From: Adiantum capillus-veneris
Taxonomy: Eukaryota > Streptophyta > Polypodiopsida > Polypodiales > Pteridaceae
Direction: 5' to 3'
Length of the DNA: 64,000 bases
NCBI GenBank assembly: GCA_014529385.2
Contig: CM043966.1
Coordinates: 85,280,087-85,344,086, forward strand
In this document: one piece after another, positions 45,189 through 56,578 of the stretch
How positions within the stretch are numbered: the stretch's first letter is position 1
Layout: every line of letters starts with the position of its first letter
Notes under the pieces: model-generated
The model's input: the letters and a program-made list of their open reading frames with translations, nothing else
What the model was told of the DNA's origin: nothing
Database searches by the model: none
Made by a program: the position numbers and the translations under genes

Positions 45189-45975
45189 GTTTGAAGGACT
45201 AATTTTCACACATGGAAAACAAATATTAGGTTTCAATTAATGAAGGAAGTATTATGGAACAATGTAAAAGGGACAAAGACACACACAATCACTAGAGAGG
45301 GTAGTGTAAAATGGGAAATTAAAAGCAATAAGGCCTTGGGAATTATAGGTGAGAATGTTGATGACACCTTAGTGCACCATATTGGGACCTGCACCATGGC
45401 AAAGGATGCTTGGGATATATTAGATGGCTCTTTTGGAGCAGGATGTAAGCACTCAAAGCTCAACATACTTATTGGTTCTTTTGCACTAATTAAACAATTG
45501 TACAAAACTCAATGGCCTATCACCTAAGCAATTTCAAAAGCTTACTTTCACAGCTAGCAAGAATCCTAGCTATAACTAAAGACAATGTGATTACGATAGT
45601 AGATTTCACAAAAACATCACTGAAGATTATAATTCTAGCCTCATCACACTTTAAAAAACCTACCAACACCAAAACTCTCGGATATCAAAGTTTGAATGCT
45701 TGAAGAAGAGTGTAGCCTCAACAAGAAGATCAAAAAAATTATTGAAGGAGCTCTTTATACCAAGGGATGACCAACTACTTCCTTGAAGACAAAGAAAAAC
45801 TTCAAGTGCACCTTTTGCGGCAAGGAGAGACACTTAGAAGAATAATGTTTTGCAAAGAAAAAGGCACAAATCACTTGTTTAGTTGAATCAAACACTGAAG
45901 ACCAAAACACTTTACAAGAAGCTGCAAACTTTTGTGAAGTAGACAAAGATTGGGCCTTTTAAGTCCACACTTTTC
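45189..45975 (+). pseudogene. Copia-type gag fragment of another element
   Basis: The plus strand reads FHTWKTNIRFQLMKEVLWNN near 45,205, then EIKSNKALGIIGENVDDTLV and GTCTMAKDAWDILDGSFGAG (UBN2-type gag core). After frameshifts, a zinc knuckle KCTFCGKERHLEE-stop-C follows at about 45,800-45,850 and EAANFCEVDKDWAF at the end. It differs clearly from the gag of copy 2, so it belongs to another copia family. No LTRs and no pol are present. Confidence 0.75.
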
Positions 45976-46890
45976 CTTGTAGTTTTTTTCTCTCTCCAAA
46001 TATTCTTCTTATCCTAGGCAGCATACCTATTACTTTGATGGGCATTGTAAATAGAGATTGGTAAGATTTTTTTGGGGGCCATCCAATTTTTGATTTCATA
46101 CTCTTGATGATCTATGTTTTATAGACATCTCTTTTTGTAATGATTCACTCTCTATCATCATAACCCAAAGCTCCTAGCATTGCCTGCCCTAGTTTGGATC
46201 AAAGGAGGGTTTGCTAGATTGTTGTCTTCCTAGGGCATATCAAAGGCTAATTGGTAGAGTAAAGTTAATGGATTTTTTTCCTAAAATAAAACTACCTTTT
46301 GTAGGTCGGCCAAAATTCCTCTATTGAGGCCATATTTACCGTTTGTAATAAAGCTTATATATGGGCTCTTTCCTTTCAAGAATGCAAGTAGTTAGTTTTC
46401 CTTCTTATTAGTGTACTACAGCTTCCATGGAAATTACATAATTTCTCGGTAGCCTTACTATAATCCTTCTTCCATCACTCCTTTTATGAGTTAGATTTCT
46501 CTGTGATAAGAGTGGCCTCCTCTAAGTTATCAGTAGCATCATATAAATGATTCAAGAAAGCTTAATAATTGTCCAATTGCACAATACTCACCATTTGGAT
46601 TAGAACAACGGCATAGTCTTCTTCGTCACAAAATAAGGTTGGTGTGGAATCATCGACACAAACTTCCATGATAGCCAATATTTGAGTCCACTCAAATGGA
46701 TCAAACAAATATTAAGTGTGTAATTAGCATCGTCCACCTCTCGATCCAAGATACAATTCTCTCGCTTTAAACTATCATTCTTTGTTCAAATAAGAGTGCC
46801 TTTATTCAACCATGATGGAAATTTAGTTTGAGAGCTGATGTTTTCTAATCAAATTCTTAGATAGGTTTTTAGGACATTTGTGTAAGAGTG
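45976..46890 (-). other. Element D remnant, poorly preserved
   Basis: Lies between the copia gag fragment and the element D protease. It includes the diverged duplicate of 44,480-44,575 at about 46,170-46,290. No domain is recognised. Confidence 0.35.
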
Positions 46891-46899
46891 TTCTTTTAG

Positions 46900-47230
46900 G
46901 TTTACCAAGTTGATTGATCCAACTTGTTTCAAATATAGGTAATCATTTTCAGTCTTGAATCAATTGTATTTGTCTCATGAAAGGTTGTCCTAAGATTATC
47001 TCATAGTTCAGTCTCTTCCCAAAATCTACAATGGAAAATTTACACTAATAATCAATGCCACATGAGCTCAATATCACATTTTCTAGTAATCCTGTTGGAA
47101 TGTGACCATATGCTATTTGCAATTTCACTTTCATTTGTCTGATTCTAGGCTTCTTTTTGTGGATATGGATATCCAAGTCCCACTATCCAATACATCCATG
47201 GTTTTTACATGCAGAACGTATGAATAGGAC
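46900..47230 (-). pseudogene. Element D protease (upstream, canonical position)
   Basis: The minus strand reads HVKTMDVLDSGTWISIS (Asp-Ser-Gly), then after a frame change RIRQMKVKLQIAYGHIPTGL, LENVILSSCGIDYQCKFSIV and DFGKRLNYEIILGQPFMRQI followed by QLIQDW. The LxxVILSSCGIDY and ILGQPFMRQ words are typical of a plant gypsy retropepsin. It would release mature proteins from the polyprotein. Confidence 0.7.
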
Positions 47231-47600
47231 CATACAAGAGAAGGTCAGAAGCATGTTGTCAAATGCTCCATAGGAACAGTTTTGTTTTCCTTGGTTTCCT
47301 CGCAACAATCTCCTACTTTATTCATAGAAACAATTTTGACAAGCTTGCTTTGAGATTCATCTAAGCGCAACTCTTTATCTTTCTCTTGTGATTCCCAATG
47401 TTATGGTGCTTGAATAGGCATTGACATGATTAGACCACTTTGAAACCTGCTCGGAAGGCTTCCAAGGGTTCATAAATTTAACACTAGTGTTGAGCCTCCT
47501 AATTTTGGCCTTAGTTCCTTGAACTTAGTCAACATGGACTAGTTCACCTCTGAGATTTCTCTTTGATTTATTTTTATTGTTTTTCATTACGGGAAGTTTG
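47231..47600 (-). other. Probable gag tail of element D
   Basis: Short minus-strand coding-like pieces (KPSEQVSKWSNHVNAYS and similar) lie upstream of the protease; no zinc knuckle is seen. Confidence 0.3.
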
Positions 47601-48919
47601 AGGTCTCAAATTTTCCCCGTGAGAAATGATTTCTATTTTTGAAAATGTGAACGAGAAATTTTAAAACCCATTGTTAGGGGGAAAATCCGCCTTTTTATTG
47701 GGTGCATGGGATGTCACTTTTTGGGGGGTTTCCAATCAACGAGCAAAAAAAACCAAGCAAAGCCAATTTCCGAGCAAATATGAGCAACAACAAAGAGATT
47801 AGCGCGCACGCGCACGCACACAGAACTACATCACTCTACACAACCAAAAACCAGCAAGCAATTTACAAAAGTGGAATGCTTGTGACACCATTATCGTATC
47901 CAATTATACATACTTAATCTCCCTACCCGGACAATAAAGAGGAATCTCATTGTTTTGGGTTACTGAGTAGCAAACCTTTACTTTAAAACTTGTCATAAGG
48001 AAAAGAAACCACTTCATGTTCAAACATGAATTGCACCTTGCAAAGCCATGCAAATCAAAAGTGCCTAAGGTGGCAGTGTTGGCGGGATGCCATGCTCTCA
48101 TTTTACTCCTCAGATAGACTTAGGATGATTTGTTTGGCCCTATCTTTGTAAAGAAGTCGGGATGCCTCTCTTCCCTCCTTTGAGGCACTATTGTAAAGCT
48201 CCACCCCTTTTTTAATACAATTTCATGTTTTCTAAAATATATATATATATATATATAAACTCCAGGAGACAATAGTGTAATGCATATCATGAGAAAGCTC
48301 ATCCCATCGTGAAGTGGCACATGCAATTCTTTAAGTTTTTAACTGTGAGTAATTCCCAGAGGTTCAATCAATTTGCACAATACTTGTGAAGGCATCTCTG
48401 CAAAGTTGAGAGAATCTTGAACTCTGTTTATAAAGTAGAATAAAGCAAGCTCTCTAAGATTCTTGTAGAAGTTGAGCTCCTGGTCAGATGCAGAGAAGAG
48501 TTCCACAATGTTGCAACCCGCAATGTGCACCTTTGCAATGGTGGCAAAAGTGTAAAGAAATTGGTATGGATATCATTGCATGTCTTGTGGTTTCATTGAG
48601 TGACTCTAGATTAGCTCAACACCAAGATTGTAAGAGCTAACCAGGCTTCCACACCATGTCGCATCTTCCTTGCACTCATACCACACGGTGTGTGCCATCT
48701 ACTCCAAGGCAAGAATTTGGAGGTGTTTGATGAGGTAGAACATAAGGGCCTTGAGAACAAGGATGACCATCAACTAGGAGAGGACTCATATTGACTAGCA
48801 AGTCGGATGCAATACTTGTTTTTTCCATGATGTGCATAGAAGTAGGATGATGGTTGAGGAGCGAGATATATTGCATGCATTGCAATTCTACCATGCCAGC
48901 GATAAGGAGAATGCTCTCC
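47601..48919. other. Unassigned stretch
   Basis: Includes an (AT)n tract at 48,237-48,257. Minus-strand frames at 48,530-48,339 (with LNFYKNLRELALFYFINRVQ) and 48,921-48,676 might be exons of a decayed host gene, but I recognise neither. Confidence 0.35.
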
Positions 48920-49600
48920 AAAACAGGGACCTAGCCACGCGGACAGGTTCTAGCAAGTTCAACATATTTTACGAAGCTCATGAGCATGCTATACAAATCA
49001 TTTTTTTTTATATAGTCAACTCACTTAGAGTCGCAGACCATGGCCGTCCTAGTAAAACAAAACAAAAAAGGTCCAAAAAAAGTTATCCAATGCTCGAAAA
49101 AACTTTCTTTCTTGCACAGACCATTGCCGCCTTTGTAAACCAAACAAAAATTTAAGGCATGTTGAAACTTGTCTGAACCAGTCCGCGCTGGCACAGATAG
49201 GTTCCAGCAGGTTTCAACATGCCTTACTAAGCTCATGGGCATTCTCTAAATAGAATTTTTTTGATATAATGAAGTCACACAGCATGGCCGCCTTGGTATT
49301 AGAGGTGGCAAAAAAAATTCATTGAAACCTGTCAGAACCAGTCCGCGCCGGCGCGGACAGGTTCCAGCACGTTTCAACATGCCTTACTAAGCTCATGGGC
49401 ATTCTCTAAAGAGCATTTCTTTTATATAATGAAGTCGCGCAGCATGGCCGCCTTGATATTAGGAAAAGCAAAAGAAAAATCATTGAAACCTGTCGGAACC
49501 AGTCCGCGCCGGTGCGAACAGGTTCCAGCAGGTTCAGAATGCATAAATAATTAGGTCTTTTTATATTATCAACTCGCGTAGTCGCAAACAATCATGACCG
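48920..49600. repeat. Tandem array of palindrome-bearing units, about 160 bp period
   Basis: Right-half landmarks (aggttccagcaggtttcaacat) occur at about 48,944, 49,199, 49,359 and 49,519, so spacings are 255, 160 and 160. Complete units contain a long inverted repeat: for unit 3, gaaacctg / gaacc / gtccgcgcc on one side and ggcgcggac / ggttc / cgtttc on the other, with the perfect 18 bp core gtccgcgccggcgcggac at 49,341-49,358. In unit 2 the palindrome extends over 49,157-49,222 from gcatgttgaaac to gtttcaacatgc. The linkers share catgccttactaagctcatg and catggccgcctt. Confidence 0.88.
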
Positions 49601-49943
49601 CCCTGGCCCCTTACTACTTAGTAAACCAACCTCATAGTTTGGCAGAGATATTGGACAACAAGAAACTCTTTGCGCAATGTCCTAATCGAGCGGAAGCACA
49701 AGCTAGGTCCCCATGCCATTCGCACCAAACCAGACAACCTGCCATAACAGAGATCAAAACAGAGAGGCGACGTGCATGGAACAAATTATTATTGATTCTT
49801 ATTCTAACAAGAGAAGAGTAGTCTGTGCGTGCGTGAGAGCTGTGCGCTGGCTCTAGGATAGCAATTAGTGGCGGTCTACTACATATTACATGAATGTCTT
49901 GGCACCTGGCACGCACTCATCACCCGCAACTGCTTGCTAACTG
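49601..49943. other. No recognised feature
   Basis: Lies between the palindromic array and the LPMO relic. In LPMO orientation it would be 3' flanking sequence. Confidence 0.4.
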
Positions 49944-50430
49944 CTAGGTGGTGAAGTGGACAGAGAGGTGGACAGTGGCATCATCTGCATCTACATCGAC
50001 GAAGTTAACGTCAGAGAAGTAGTAGAAGGCCTCGGGCTTGTCGGAGCTCTACCAAATGACGTAGATGAGGTGGCGGCCAAATTTTCCGACAGGCGTGGTG
50101 CCGGGGAATTGGTAGGAGCCGCTGAGAAGCGTGGGGTCAGTGATGTTGATGAAGTGGGGGTCCTCCAAGTTTGATCATTGCAGCCTAGCCTAAATTTCGA
50201 ACTCTCAGAGGTATGTCAAGGAGACGTGGGAGGACAAGTTGGTGGGTCAAGGCCCTTATACTTCTCCTGCCCGCCGCTGCACTGCTCGCCATTCGGAATG
50301 ATCTCGGAGTTATGGCCATTAGTGTTTGCCTGGTTCACCTCGTTCCAATCATAGAACCCTTGCGTCCCACTCACTGCATCCCAAACCGTCTCCTTCGTCG
50401 CCGCTCACGATAGCGGGCTAGGTTCCAGTC
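49944..50430 (-). pseudogene. AA10 lytic polysaccharide monooxygenase (Tma12-like) pseudogene
   Basis: AA10 LPMOs are copper enzymes that cut crystalline chitin or cellulose oxidatively; among land plants I know them from ferns (Tma12 of Tectaria macrodonta, reported as chitin-binding and insecticidal). On the minus strand the first block reads VWDAVSGTQGFYDWNEVNQA, then HNSEIIPNGEQCSGGQEKYK and GLDPP, as in the middle of the family. A stop follows. After a gap the C-terminal block reads SNLEDPHFINITDPTLLSGS, GKFGRHLIYVIW, a TAG, then DKPEAFYYFSDVNFVDVDAD and ATVHLS, ending at a TAG. The segment carrying the second copper histidine is deleted, and the N-terminus with the first copper histidine is cut off next to a TC microsatellite. 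It is GC-rich compared with its neighbours. The family assignment is from motif memory and is fairly secure; the gene is dead. Confidence 0.78.
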
Positions 50431-50434
50431 CATC

Positions 50435-50436
<2 letters not shown>

Positions 50437-50506
<70 letters not shown>
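50437..50506. repeat. (TC)n microsatellite
   Basis: 70 bp of TC directly upstream (in LPMO orientation) of the pseudogene break. Confidence 0.95.
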
Positions 50507-50510
<4 letters not shown>

Positions 50511-50589
50511 AAAAACTGGAAAAAAACTGCTGGAAGCAGTCCAGCAGTTTTTTTCCAGTTTTTGGTTGAGAGAGAGAGAGAGAGAGAGA
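50485..50589. repeat. Perfect hairpin: 50 bp arms, 5 nt loop
   Basis: The left arm is TC-repeat followed by aaccaaaaactggaaaaaaa and ctgctgga; the loop is agcag; the right arm is the exact reverse complement ending in a GA repeat. The non-repetitive part of each arm is 28 bp and shows no mismatch; the dinucleotide part adds about 22 bp. Confidence 0.93.
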
Positions 50590-50668
50590 ACTCTCTTGCA
50601 ATTTCAAAACCCTAAGATGTCTTGCAAAACCTCTATGGTATATTCAAATAGATTTTTTCCTCAAATAC

Positions 50669-51056
50669 CATACTTTTTTTCAATTTAACTATTTTCATGA
50701 ATTTTCCAAGCGGACTTTCTCCTTCTCCCCCTTCCTCTAACTAGCTATTTTGAATTTTTAAGATCCACTGCTCACTTAAAAACTAAAAAATAAACCTATT
50801 AGAAATAGTTTGTGCCGACGCGGATTGCTTTGACGCGGTGTGAATTTTTTCTAGTAGGTTTGCATACTTTTTTTCAATTTAACTATTTTCATGAATTTTC
50901 CAAGCGGATTTTTTCCTTCTCCCCCTTCCTCTAACTAGCTATTTTGAATTTTCAAGATCCACTGCTCACTTAAAAACTAAAAAATAAACCTATTAGAAAT
51001 AGTTCGTGCCGACACGGACTGCTTTGACGCGGTGTGAATTTTTTCTAGTAGGTTTG
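50669..51056. repeat. 194 bp tandem duplication
   Basis: Copies at 50,669-50,862 and 50,863-51,056 are of equal length and differ at only a handful of bases. Each ends with a palindrome-like part from aaacctattagaaatagt to ctagtaggttt around gccgacgcgg, which recalls the core of the array at 48,920-49,600. Confidence 0.92.
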
Positions 51057-51117
51057 TTTGTTAGTTTTTGCTAGAGGAGAGAGAGATGTTTCTCAACTCA
51101 TTTGCAGAGTCCAGAGA

Positions 51118-52099
<982 letters not shown>

Positions 52100-53120
52100 A
52101 TTCCACTTGTTGTTGCTGGCAACATATGAAATAAGATCAAGGTTGCTAGGTGAAAATGCATCAATGGATTTTTGTAAAGCTATACTTTGGGACAAGGATG
52201 AAATTCAAGTCACTATGGGCAAAGTTGAAATCAGTAGGGTAGGCTACCAAAAGCTATTCAAGCTCATCAATAAAAACCTGAAGCAGTCAATAGTAAGGGG
52301 TCCTTGCTACCAAAGCCAATAGTTGTTCAACATGCCAAGCTCAAAATTAATTCCAAGGTCATGGAGATGCTTGGAGAGCCTTTCCACATCAATGACATAT
52401 ATCCTAGTAAAAAGAAAGACCTCAAGTTTAACCCTTTTAACATCTGTTCTTTTAATTGAGAACTTTGCAGAGGGCAATGATAAAATTCTATGATCTTCGA
52501 CATAATGAGGTGAATGGGAAAGCCATTTTTGTGATCAAATTATGTGAGAGTGACATTGTGAAGGATAGAAATCTTGAGAGAGTATCAATAATCCTCATGA
52601 ATAGAGCTCTTCATACCACAGGGAGAAAAAAACCCTTAAAAATTTGATTGTGCAGTCAGAGAATAACATTTGGTGATTGGATGCTTTTGAGGTTGATAGT
52701 GAGTATTTCAATGTTTTGAATTGGGTGTTTCACCACACTAGTATCCATGCAATAATCAAAGCTCAATAGGCTAGAGAGGAGCCAGATGATGGGGGTTTTG
52801 GTAGGTACAAGGTGGAATGGCACATGGGGGGAGACCTAAAGACACTAAAGTGTATGTACAATGTGACAAGGGGTGCCAATGCCAAAATCCCTTGTATCTA
52901 CTACATGGGTACAACAAAGGAGTTGAATCCTACTAATTGGAACAAAGCCCCAGTAGACACTAAAGATCCAAAGTTTCTAGCTATTTTAGATATTCCCCTT
53001 TCAAATGTCTCCCTCTTCACATTGCATGCATTTTGTAGAATCATTGAGAATATTGTGCACCTCTACACATGTTTACATAAAAAGTGCAACCTTTATCAGC
53101 CTAAGAAGTTTCCATAAAAA
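52100..53120 (+). pseudogene. Unknown coding relic, possibly a DNA-transposon gene
   Basis: Open blocks on the plus strand: GENASMDFCKAILWDKDEIQ and VTMGKVEISRVGYQKLFKLI (52,153-52,280), then, after stops, YKVEWHMGGDLKTLKCMYNV, TRGANAKIPCIYYMGTTKEL, NPTNWNKAPVDTKDPKFLAI, DIPLSNVSLFTLHAFCRIIE and NIVHLYTCLHKK (52,806-53,090). The block around GGDLKTLK, the small PCIY motif and LHAFCRIIE resembles proteins I associate with poorly described transposon-like families, but I cannot name one. No terminal inverted repeats were found. At least four in-frame stops show it is inactive. Confidence 0.4.
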
Positions 53121-54569
53121 GTATTGAGAGGGTATTGTCTAATATTCAACTTCATGGGGGGAATGTGGTGATTGACTTAGATCCCAAGAGGTCATCTGGT
53201 GAAATAATGTTCCTAGGAAAGCTTCTATTGGTGGGATGAAGGTAAAAACATTCCTCAGGTGGGGAGGGGGTTCGCTTAATAATTATGTAACTATCACATT
53301 GCTAGCATGCAAATGACAAGGAAAACGAGTGCCTCTATAGCCTTGCACGAGTCACACCATCGAAAGGAAGAACTATTGCACCGCTGAAACCACCTATAAA
53401 GATTTACAAAGAACCCTTCTAGCATGGAACACACTTGGAATTAGGAGAAACCAAGGACATCATGACGTATCTCGTCTTGAGTAGAGTATCCAGAGGAAAA
53501 ATGAGAGAGATATGGCCATCCGAAGTTGGGGTGGTACTCTCTCTTGCTAAAAATGAGCTATCTGGAAAGTTTGAAGGTGTTGCAGCTATAATAATGGGGG
53601 ATTTTCTTATCTTTTATCCCCAAATATTTCTTCTCTCTCCTCAGCCAACAAGGCGTTCTTGCAAGACTTCATTTTATTGGTCCTTTTTTAGGCTCAATTT
53701 GGGTATAAAATGGGCAGCTGGTGACTTTTTAACCAAGGGAAGGGTTGGAGGCAAGTGTTGAGAGGACCAAAATGAGGGCTAGGCGCCTGGGTAGCTGAGT
53801 GGGAATCCAAAATGGCCTCCCTTCTCCCCCAAATGTGCATGAGCCCCAAGAGCCAAGCTTTGAGAGAGATCCTCTCACCTTTGATACACCCTTAATGGGC
53901 ACCCATCCTCCCCTTATACCTCCCACTTTCCCCTTTCCTCTTCTCATGTGGGATAATCTCATTGCCACATGGCACATTCCTCCCACTCTTCCCCAAGTCC
54001 CTTCTCGCCCCACAGAAAGTTTCTAGCTTGACCCTGCCAACTTCCCTGGAGCATAGTGTCCCGCTCCTGGCATCAAATGCGACGCAATAAAGCACGGCTT
54101 GGAGCCCATTACTTTGGCTATCTCCAAAAATTTAAATTCTCAACATTTCTAATTTCAAATCATCAAGTTGGTCTAGTTGCCTTTGTCACATGTATCTACA
54201 ACCACTTTCTAAGTCAAGACCGCCCTCTTCGGACGCACATAACTCATTATGTACAAGTCTAATTCACAAGCTATAAAGCACGACTAAAAATATGTATTGA
54301 AAAACATGTTTTGGGGACTCAAACAACCCAAAAAATCAGTACCCAATCCCAAAAAAACCATACCTTTGTACATGAATTTTTACATGGTCACTTCCAAGAC
54401 TCGAAGCACTATGTACATATATATACATGAGGCTAGTTAGCAAGCTTTTTGGAATGATCTAATGACTTTATGCTCAGTATAAAATGCTTGAAATAGCTTG
54501 ACAACCCCCCTTGGTCTTCTTGATCATTCATGACAAGCAAAGGTTTCTAGGGTGAACAAATGATGTAGC
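53121..54569. other. No recognised gene
   Basis: Several 60-110 codon frames (for example 53,435-53,761) match nothing known to me. The first 200 bp may continue the unknown relic. Confidence 0.35.
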
Positions 54570-54930
54570 TCATCTCCCAAAAACCTCATTCACATTTTCA
54601 CATGTCTTTACATTGTCTTCCTCCATTAATAGCATCTCATCTATCACAATTCTCATCAACTGTGCTAGATATTTCTTCAATCTATAGCCATTAACACAGT
54701 ATTTATGTTGTGCACCACCCGAATCCGCCAACAAATATGTGCCATTGTCAAAATTGTTCACAACAGTAAAAGCACCTTCCCACTTGATTTGAAACTTTTT
54801 CTGGAAAGTATTGTCCAACTTACTATTGTATCACAATACAAGATCACCTTTTTCAATTCCCTTATCTTTCACACATTCATTAGCCTTTATCAAAGGAGAT
54901 GGAGCTCTTGCACTTTGCACCTCACACAAT
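54570..54930 (-). pseudogene. Ty3/gypsy integrase C-terminal fragment
   Basis: The minus strand reads DKGIEKGDLVLYCD, then after a shift NTFQKKFQIKWEGAFTVVNN and GTYLLADSGGAQHKYCVNGY, ending in RLKKYLAQL. This is the tail of a gypsy integrase (K[WF]xGPF...NGxRLKxY). It ends against the microsatellite and LTR of element C and is not part of C. Confidence 0.8.

Positions 54931-54931
<1 letters not shown>

Positions 54932-54963
<32 letters not shown>
54932..54963. repeat. (GT)n microsatellite
   Basis: 32 bp of GT inside the LTR of element C; the other LTR has a GA tract at the same place. Confidence 0.93.
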
Positions 54964-54965
<2 letters not shown>

Positions 54966-55389
54966 AAAGTATACCCCCCACGCTAGCCCTCTACTTACAT
55001 GGTCAACCCCCTCTTCTAGCTCATGCTTGTGGCTCATTGGCTCTCTCAAGCCTATCCAATCACAAGCCCTAGTCACAACTAGAAATAGAGGTAGCCTTTG
55101 AACAAGTGTCCTCCTTTCCCCTTTGAGAGAGTGGACTTGATCAATGCTTGAACAATCAATTTAACTTACTAAATTATCATTGGACCCCTATAGGGATCAA
55201 CCAATAGGCTTTAGGCACCTTATGAGGGAAACATGGGGAGGAACTTGACATGTGTCCTTGTTGCTTCTTTAGACTTGTCTTGCATGGAGGGAGTGTGTGT
55301 GTTTTCTCTCTAATGCCTCTACTTGTAGGGCTCGCTCCCCCTTGTGTAGGGATGTGCTTTGACTTTTTGAGACACCTTAACTCTCAAGA

Positions 55390-55605
55390 ACCTTAGTCAT
55401 GGAACACCTTAGCACCTTAGTCATTAAGCATGTGAAGCACCTTAGTCAGCAAGCATGACAAGCACCTCAAGCACCTTAGTCAGCAAGAATGACAAGCACC
55501 TCAAGCACCTTAGTCAGCAAGAATGGCAAGCACCTCAAGCACCTTAGTCACCAAGCATGACAAGCACCTTAGTCAACAAGCATGACGAGCACCTCAAGCT
55601 TGGGT
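55390..55605. repeat. 34 bp minisatellite in the element C LTR
   Basis: cttagtcagcaag occurs at 55,441, 55,475, 55,509 and 55,543 with 34 bp spacing, plus a shortened step to 55,568 and less perfect copies on the left. The unit is close to accttagtcagcaagaatga followed by caagcacctcaagc. Confidence 0.9.
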
Positions 55606-55898
55606 TGGCTTCCCACCTCAAGCACAACCCTAGCTTGCCTAAGGTCAAAGGACTTTTAACACTAAACTTTGGAGGTATTTAATGAAGCTAACCCTAAGGT
55701 ATTTAAGCTCCATTAGCTAGCCTTGCTCTTTGAAAGACCATCTCTCATTTCAACCCCTTTAACCTTGGCCCCGTGTGAGATAGATCCATAAGCACATGTC
55801 TATATTCTAACCCTTGTTCCTGTTTATTATCCCACATTAAATGATTAGTTTAATATGAGAAAATCATTTGGGTTGGTTAGATATTAAATTTTATGACA

Positions 55899-55912
55899 TT
55901 ACCTCTCTCTTG
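55899..55912 (-). other. Element C polypurine tract
   Basis: Minus strand caagagagaggtaa, directly before tgtcataaaa. Confidence 0.7.
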
Positions 55913-56263
55913 AAATCATAGTCATCCTCGACTATGAGGTAGAAGAGATGAAGCCTTAGTCATTAGTTAATGTTTCTTAGTGGGTAGAGGATCCCTTTTT
56001 ACCCTACGACATCATTCCAAGATGGATGATTAATTGATTTGGGGCTTGGGAGACTTAACTGCCGCAAGCACGTCTGCTCTTTAGTCCATTTCATTCTCCC
56101 AAAGTAGAGTGACAAATTCTACTTGATGTTTGAGAGACGTTGTCATCACAAACATGATTCTAAGCATGCACATACTACTTGAATTTGTACACAATAAAAG
56201 GAGAATTAATCTTATAAGACAAAAACATTAATCATTTAAAAGAAACATTAACATTTTCTTATT

Positions 56264-56578
56264 CTAATGTAGCATTGTCATACTATCCTTAAGATGTATT
56301 CCTTGCATCCATCTAGTATCTTCAAAAGGATAATTTTTGAACTTAATAAGATACCGTCGGATAATCTTACCATTTTGTAGTACCTTGTCTTCATGCCGAA
56401 GGATAGCTTCGGGTTGTAGCACCTCTTCTTGGACTTCAATTTTTGGAGGTTCTTCAATAATTTGTTCTCTTGGTGGCTCTCCTGTGTAGGGTTTAAGTAG
56501 GCTTACATGTAAAGCATTGTGTATGAGCCAATGGTTGGGAAACCTAAGTTGATAATCCATCTCATTAATTGGCTTCAA
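56264..56578 (-). pseudogene. Element C integrase end with chromodomain
   Basis: Open frame: LRFPNHWLIHNALHVSLLKP, then IEVQEEVLQPEAILRHEDKV, IRRYLIKFKNYPFEDTRWMQ. The block ILxHEDxVLxxGxxxRxYLIKFKxYPxxxxxW is a chromodomain. It is open to its natural end, so this part is well preserved. Confidence 0.88.

Larger units (their letters stand above)
34690..47600 (-). mobile_element. Element D: degraded Ty3/gypsy with an extra module after integrase
   Basis: On the minus strand, in order from high to low coordinate: gag tail and protease (47,600-46,900), Lys-rich spacer, RT (38,880-38,000), RNase H (37,830-37,250), integrase (36,900-35,600), then a second retropepsin-like domain with W-x-P-K repeats (35,470-34,700). 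It is interrupted by a complete copia element (39,347-44,435) and contains a copia gag fragment (45,189-45,975). No LTRs were identified, so the ends are only the limits of recognisable sequence. Confidence 0.75.
54890..55898 (-). repeat. Element C 3' LTR
   Basis: In element orientation it starts tgtcataaaa directly after a polypurine tract and contains a 34 bp minisatellite. Its far end merges with a foreign integrase fragment, so it is probably cut short. Confidence 0.65.

Noticed and set aside
45240-45505. Minus-strand 90-codon frame
   Set aside because: It is the antisense shadow of the copia gag fragment, whose plus-strand motifs are clear.
48920-49600. CRISPR-like array
   Set aside because: Units are about 160 bp with conserved linkers, not short repeats with unique spacers, and the context is plant nuclear DNA.
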